In this document: one piece after another, positions 60,949-64,000 of the stretch
How the letters are laid out: every line of letters begins with the position of its first letter
Numbering within the stretch: the first letter of the stretch is position 1
NCBI RefSeq assembly: GCF_009769385.1
Contig: NZ_VKAB01000008.1
Coordinates: 1 to 64,000, forward strand
Source: Saccharothrix deserti
GTDB lineage: Bacteria > Actinomycetota > Actinomycetes > Mycobacteriales > Pseudonocardiaceae
Length of the DNA: 64,000 nucleotides
Direction of reading: 5' to 3'
Made by a program: the position numbers and the translations under genes
Notes under the pieces: model-generated
Told to the model about the DNA's origin: nothing
The model's input: only the letters and a program-made list of their open reading frames with translations
The model's database searches: none

Positions 60949-61737
60949 TCACCGTACCCGCAGGTGCACCACGTCTCCGGCGGAAATCGAGTGGTCGGTG
61001 CCCGCGTCGTCGCTCACCACGAGCGTGCAGTCGGACTCCAGGTAGCGGGCCGTGCCGAGCAGCACCTCGCCCTTGGCCAACTCCACCCGCACCGGGCGGC
61101 CGAGCGTGGCGCAGTGCTTGCGGTACTCCTCGCGCAACGACGGGTCGTCACCGCCCGCGCGCCGCCACTGGGCTTCGAGCGCGGCCAACTCGCTGAGCAG
61201 CGTGATCGCGACCTCCGTGCGGTCCAGCGGACCGGCGTGGTCTTCGAGGCTGGTCGGCATGAGGCCGCCCGCGCCGGGCTCGACGTCGTCGGGCAGCCTG
61301 GCCACGTTGAGCCCGATGCCGACGATCACGGCCTGCACCACGCCCGCGGTGACGTCGGCCAGCACGCCTGCCGCCTTGCGGTCACCGATGAGCAGGTCGT
61401 TCGGCCACTTCAGGGCCGCGTCGACGCCGACGCTCTTCGCCGTACGGACCAGCGCGACCCCCGCGAGCAGCGTCAACCACGGCAGCCGCCCCGGCGCCAC
61501 ACCGCTCGGTCGGAACAGGACGCTCAGGTAGAGGCCACCGGTCGGCGACACCCAGCCCCGGCCGCGTCGTCCCTGGCCGGCGGTCTGCTGCTCGGCGATG
61601 AGGACGGTCCGGTCGAGCGCGCCCCGGATCGCCGCGGCACGCAGGTCGGCGTTGGTGGAACCGGTGTGGGCGACGACGTCGAGAGCCGCGTAGGGGCCGA
61701 TGAGCTTGTCGCGAAGTGCCGCAGCGTCGAGGGTCAC
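60949..61737 (-). CDS. birA: Biotin--[acetyl-CoA-carboxylase] ligase (class I, no DNA-binding domain)
   Basis: A 262-residue biotin protein ligase that biotinylates the carrier subunits of acyl-CoA carboxylases. [37 protein letters not shown] (ATP/biotin loop, 55-76) and [20 protein letters not shown] are intact; no N-terminal helix-turn-helix, so it does not repress transcription itself. GTG 61737 has TAACCT seven bases upstream and no ribosome binding site. Divergent from accD5, its functional partner, as in Rv3279c-Rv3280. Confidence 0.95.
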   Translation of the reverse strand: MTLDAAALRDKLIGPYAALDVVAHTGSTNADLRAAAIRGALDRTVLIAEQQTAGQGRRGRGWVSPTGGLYLSVLFRPSGVAPGRLPWLTLLAGVALVRTAKSVGVDAALKWPNDLLIGDRKAAGVLADVTAGVVQAVIVGIGLNVARLPDDVEPGAGGLMPTSLEDHAGPLDRTEVAITLLSELAALEAQWRRAGGDDPSLREEYRKHCATLGRPVRVELAKGEVLLGTARYLESDCTLVVSDDAGTDHSISAGDVVHLRVR

Positions 61738-61944
61738 GGTCCGAAGGTTAGAAGCGACCCGCCCCACGCGCTTTGTCGGAGCGGTGTGGATGGTGGGGCG
61801 GGTCGCCGTGATCAAGCCTGCAACCTCCACCGCACTAGAGGTCAACCACCCGCGAAGTCACGTTGGTCACCCGGTCGATGCCACGCAGTGAGCTGGGCTA
61901 CTACCCCCGGCCGTGTTGTGACGACCTGGTTAAGCTGCCGCGCT
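61738..61944. promoter_or_regulatory. Divergent birA-accD5 promoter region
   Basis: Both genes appear leaderless. On the minus strand TAACCT (61750-61745) is seven bases before GTG 61737. On the plus strand TAAGCT (61931-61936) is eight bases before ATG 61945. The intervening 180 bases hold no other gene I can support. Confidence 0.55.
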
Positions 61945-63576
61945 ATGAGCAGTGCGACCGCCCCCATCGGCGAGGAGCCGGACGTCCACACCACCGCCGG
62001 GAAGCTGGCCGACCTGTACCGGCGCAACGACGAGGCCGTGCACGCCGGCTCGGCGCGCATGGTGGAGAAGCAGCACGCCAAGGGCAAGAAAACGGCCCGC
62101 GAGCGCATCGAGCTGCTGCTCGACCCCGGCTCGTTCGTGGAGCTGGACGAGTTGGCACGGCACCGCTCGACCAACTTCGGCCAGGAGCGCAACAAGCCCT
62201 ACGGCGACGGCGTGGTGACCGGCTACGGCACCGTCGACGGCCGCCCGGTGTGCGTGTTCAGCCAGGACGTCACCGTCTTCGGCGGCTCGCTCGGCGAGGT
62301 CTACGGCGAGAAGATCGTCAAGGTCATGGACATGGCGATCAAGACCGGCCGGCCGATCGTCGGCATCAACGAGGGCGGCGGCGCGCGCATCCAGGAGGGT
62401 GTCGTCTCGCTCGGCCTCTACGGCGAGATCTTCCGCCGCAACGTGGCCGCGTCCGGCGTCGTCCCGCAGATCTCGCTGATCATGGGCGCGAACGCGGGCG
62501 GGCACGTCTACTCGCCCGCGTTGACCGACTTCGTCGTCATGGTCGACCAGACCTCGCACATGTTCATCACCGGCCCGGACGTGATCAAGACCGTCACCGG
62601 CGAGGACGTCGGCTTCGAGGAACTGGGCGGCGGGCGCACGCACAACACCAAGTCCGGCAACGCGCACTACCTCGCGGGTGACGAGGAGGACGCCATCTCC
62701 TACGTCAAGGACCTGCTGTCCTACCTGCCCGCGAACAACATGTCCGAGCCGCCCGTCTTCGACGCGCCGGACGACGTGGTGCACGGCTCGGTCGAGGAGT
62801 CGATCACCGACGAGGACCGCGAACTGGACACGCTGATCCCGGACTCGGCGAACCAGCCGTACGACATGCACGAGGTCATCACCCGGGTGCTGGACGAGGG
62901 CGAGTTCCTGGAGGTCCACCCGCTGTTCGCGCCGAACATCCTGGTCGGGTTCGGCCGGGTCGACGGCCACTCGGTGGGCATCGTGGCCAACCAGCCCACC
63001 CAGTTCGCGGGCTGCCTGGACATCGACGCCTCGGAGAAGGCCGCGCGGTTCGTGCGGACCTGCGACGCGTTCAACGTCCCGGTGCTGACGTTCGTGGACG
63101 TGCCCGGCTTCCTGCCCGGCACCGACCAGGAGTGGAACGGCATCATCCGGCGCGGCGCGAAGCTGATCTACGCCTACGCCGAGGCGACCGTGCCGCTGGT
63201 CACCGTGATCACCCGGAAGGCGTACGGCGGCGCGTACGACGTGATGGGGTCCAAGCACCTGGGCGCGGACATCAACCTGGCGTGGCCGACGGCGCAGATC
63301 GCGGTGATGGGCGCTCAGGGCGCGGCGAACATCGTGCACCGCAAGACGTTGGCGAGCGCGTTGGCCGCCGGCGAGGACGTGGACGCGCTGCGGGCCCGTT
63401 TGCAGCAGGAGTACGAGGACACGCTCTGCAACCCGTACGTGGCGGCGGAACGTGGTTATGTTGACAGCGTGATCCCTCCATCCTTCACGCGCTCCTACGT
63501 CGCCCGCGCGTTGGCGATGCTGCGCGACAAACGCGAGGTGCTGCCGCCCAAGAAGCACGGGAACATCCCGCTGTGA
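61945..63576 (+). CDS. accD5: Acyl-CoA (propionyl-CoA) carboxylase beta subunit
   Basis: A 543-residue carboxyltransferase with two crotonase-like halves. [24 protein letters not shown] opens the chain; [19 protein letters not shown] and [15 protein letters not shown] line the acyl-CoA site, [16 protein letters not shown] and [41 protein letters not shown] the second half. It transfers carboxyl from biotin to propionyl- or acetyl-CoA, giving methylmalonyl-CoA for lipid synthesis. ATG 61945 has no ribosome binding site (TAAGCT eight bases upstream). The stop overlaps accE by GTGA. Confidence 0.95.
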   Translation: MSSATAPIGEEPDVHTTAGKLADLYRRNDEAVHAGSARMVEKQHAKGKKTARERIELLLDPGSFVELDELARHRSTNFGQERNKPYGDGVVTGYGTVDGRPVCVFSQDVTVFGGSLGEVYGEKIVKVMDMAIKTGRPIVGINEGGGARIQEGVVSLGLYGEIFRRNVAASGVVPQISLIMGANAGGHVYSPALTDFVVMVDQTSHMFITGPDVIKTVTGEDVGFEELGGGRTHNTKSGNAHYLAGDEEDAISYVKDLLSYLPANNMSEPPVFDAPDDVVHGSVEESITDEDRELDTLIPDSANQPYDMHEVITRVLDEGEFLEVHPLFAPNILVGFGRVDGHSVGIVANQPTQFAGCLDIDASEKAARFVRTCDAFNVPVLTFVDVPGFLPGTDQEWNGIIRRGAKLIYAYAEATVPLVTVITRKAYGGAYDVMGSKHLGADINLAWPTAQIAVMGAQGAANIVHRKTLASALAAGEDVDALRARLQQEYEDTLCNPYVAAERGYVDSVIPPSFTRSYVARALAMLRDKREVLPPKKHGNIPL

Positions 63577-63785
63577 GCGGGGCACCGCACCTCCGGGTGG
63601 TGCGCGGCAACCCGGACGACGTGGAGCTGGCCGCGGTGGCTGCGGTCGTGGCCGGTCTGGCCGCCAACGGTGAACCGCCTGGGGACGAGCCGCGCCGTTC
63701 GGCGTGGGCGGACAAGTCGCGCCTGGTCAGGCGCACGCTGCCGCGCGGCCCCGGCGCCTGGCGGGCTTCCGGCCTACCCGGCTGA
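63573..63785 (+). CDS. accE5: Acyl-CoA carboxylase epsilon subunit
   Basis: A 70-residue AccE-like protein: [25 protein letters not shown], the conserved first half, and [26 protein letters not shown] at the end. Epsilon subunits bridge alpha (biotinylated) and beta subunits in actinobacterial acyl-CoA carboxylases. GTG 63573 overlaps accD5 by four bases (GTGA), so translation is coupled. A hairpin follows 24 bases after the stop. Confidence 0.9.
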   Translation: MSGAPHLRVVRGNPDDVELAAVAAVVAGLAANGEPPGDEPRRSAWADKSRLVRRTLPRGPGAWRASGLPG

Positions 63786-63809
63786 GCCCCTTTCGGGTTC
63801 TTCTTCCGG

Positions 63810-63839
63810 CCACCGCCGGGCTTCCGGGCTCGGCGGTGG
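63810..63839. terminator. Hairpin terminator after accE
   Basis: CCACCGCCG and CGGCGGTGG form a perfect 9-bp stem around a 12-base loop, between accE and the converging partial gene. Confidence 0.7.
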
Positions 63840-63860
63840 TTCGGCTGGTCAGCTCGGTCT

Positions 63861-64000
63861 TCAACAGTCCACTCGACGTGAGTTGACCTGCACGCCCGTG
63901 TCGCCCAGCACGAAGACCTCTCGGCAGCGGGTCCCGTCCGGCACGTGCAGGCGCACCCGCATCCACATGTTGCCGACGCCGACCCGCGCCTCCAGCACCT
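63861..64000 (-). CDS. C-terminal end of an unrecognised gene (cut by window edge)
   Basis: The minus strand is open from the right edge to TGA at 63863-63861, giving 45 residues: VLEARVGVGNMWMRVRLHV, then PDGTRCREVFVLGDTGVQV and NSRRVDC. The codon use is normal for the genome and the position, converging on accE with a hairpin between, suits a real gene end. Too little is visible to name a family. Confidence 0.55.
   Translation of the reverse strand, partial: VLEARVGVGNMWMRVRLHVPDGTRCREVFVLGDTGVQVNSRRVDC

Noticed and set aside
60184-61944. N-terminal extension of the accD5 reading frame by almost 590 codons
   Set aside because: The extension is antisense to HMG-CoA lyase, PH protein and birA and has no family resemblance; AccD5 homologues begin near ATG 61945.

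Overview
The window is GC-rich, densely packed actinobacterial chromosome. GTG starts are common, and there are WhiB, coenzyme F420 genes, an AccD5/AccE-type carboxylase, LCP ligases, WXG100-type secretion proteins and a Scr1/DUF397 pair. A Pseudonocardiaceae-like genus (Saccharothrix, Lentzea or Actinosynnema type) is my inference. Gene order follows the conserved block known from Mycobacterium tuberculosis as roughly Rv3248c to Rv3281: ahcY, permease, manA, manB, whiB2, fbiA, fbiB, manC, wbbL, rmlD, LCP, fadE25, purE, purK, gtrA, birA, accD5, accE5. Lineage-specific genes are inserted between these. No rRNA, tRNA, CRISPR array, transposase or integrase was recognised.

Layout. 0-6.6 kb: start of ahcY, a membrane protein with an alpha/beta-hydrolase motif, a MutL/GlmL-like ATPase that overlaps it convergently, an amino acid permease and a CDF cation transporter. 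6.6-11.5 kb: a minus-strand mannose operon (manB, Trm112, SIS-domain protein, manA) with DUF3499 and a peptidase-like gene. 11.7-20 kb: a large glycosyltransferase, whiB, a site-2 protease and the F420 genes fbiA-fbiB with a NUDIX gene. 20-31 kb: envelope glycan synthesis (manC, wbbL and five further glycosyltransferases), interrupted by a wrecked NACHT-type gene, a metal-type DUF4396 membrane gene and an orphan Trypco1 gene. 31-34 kb: an accessory patch (Scr1/DUF397, orphan Imm1, frameshifted acetyltransferase). 34-40 kb: an aminotransferase, rmlD-rmlB and two LCP ligases. 40-47.5 kb: a TIGR03089 gene, a broken DoxX gene, arsR-SRPBCC, fadE25, purE-purK and a GntR-ABC operon. 47.7-55 kb: a degenerate GGDEF protein, a membrane-tethered ECF sigma/anti-sigma fusion, two GtrA proteins, hisN and a two-component system. 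55-59 kb: a type VII toxin operon (YbaB, WXG100, TNT toxin, candidate immunity). 59-64 kb: an acetyltransferase, HMG-CoA lyase, PH-domain protein, birA, accD5, accE and the end of an unknown gene.

The genes converge on the envelope. ManA, ManB and ManC make GDP-mannose; RmlB and RmlD make dTDP-rhamnose; WbbL and the other glycosyltransferases use such sugars; the LCP proteins attach finished glycans to the wall; GtrA proteins may move lipid-linked sugars. BirA, AccD5 and AccE belong to acyl-CoA carboxylation for lipid precursors.

The most unusual structure is a family of intergenic arrays at three loci (11561-11692, 19299-19443, 39814-39970). They are built from diverged units of exactly 22 bp, arranged in opposing orientation around a centre, and each begins just after the stop codon of a gene. 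Other points of note are a G-tract palindrome sitting in a leaderless promoter of the His-rich DUF4396 gene, the TNT toxin operon, the sigma/anti-sigma/sensor fusion, three decayed genes whose lesions can be read directly, and a recurring TANNNT-N6-8-GTG/ATG leaderless promoter arrangement.
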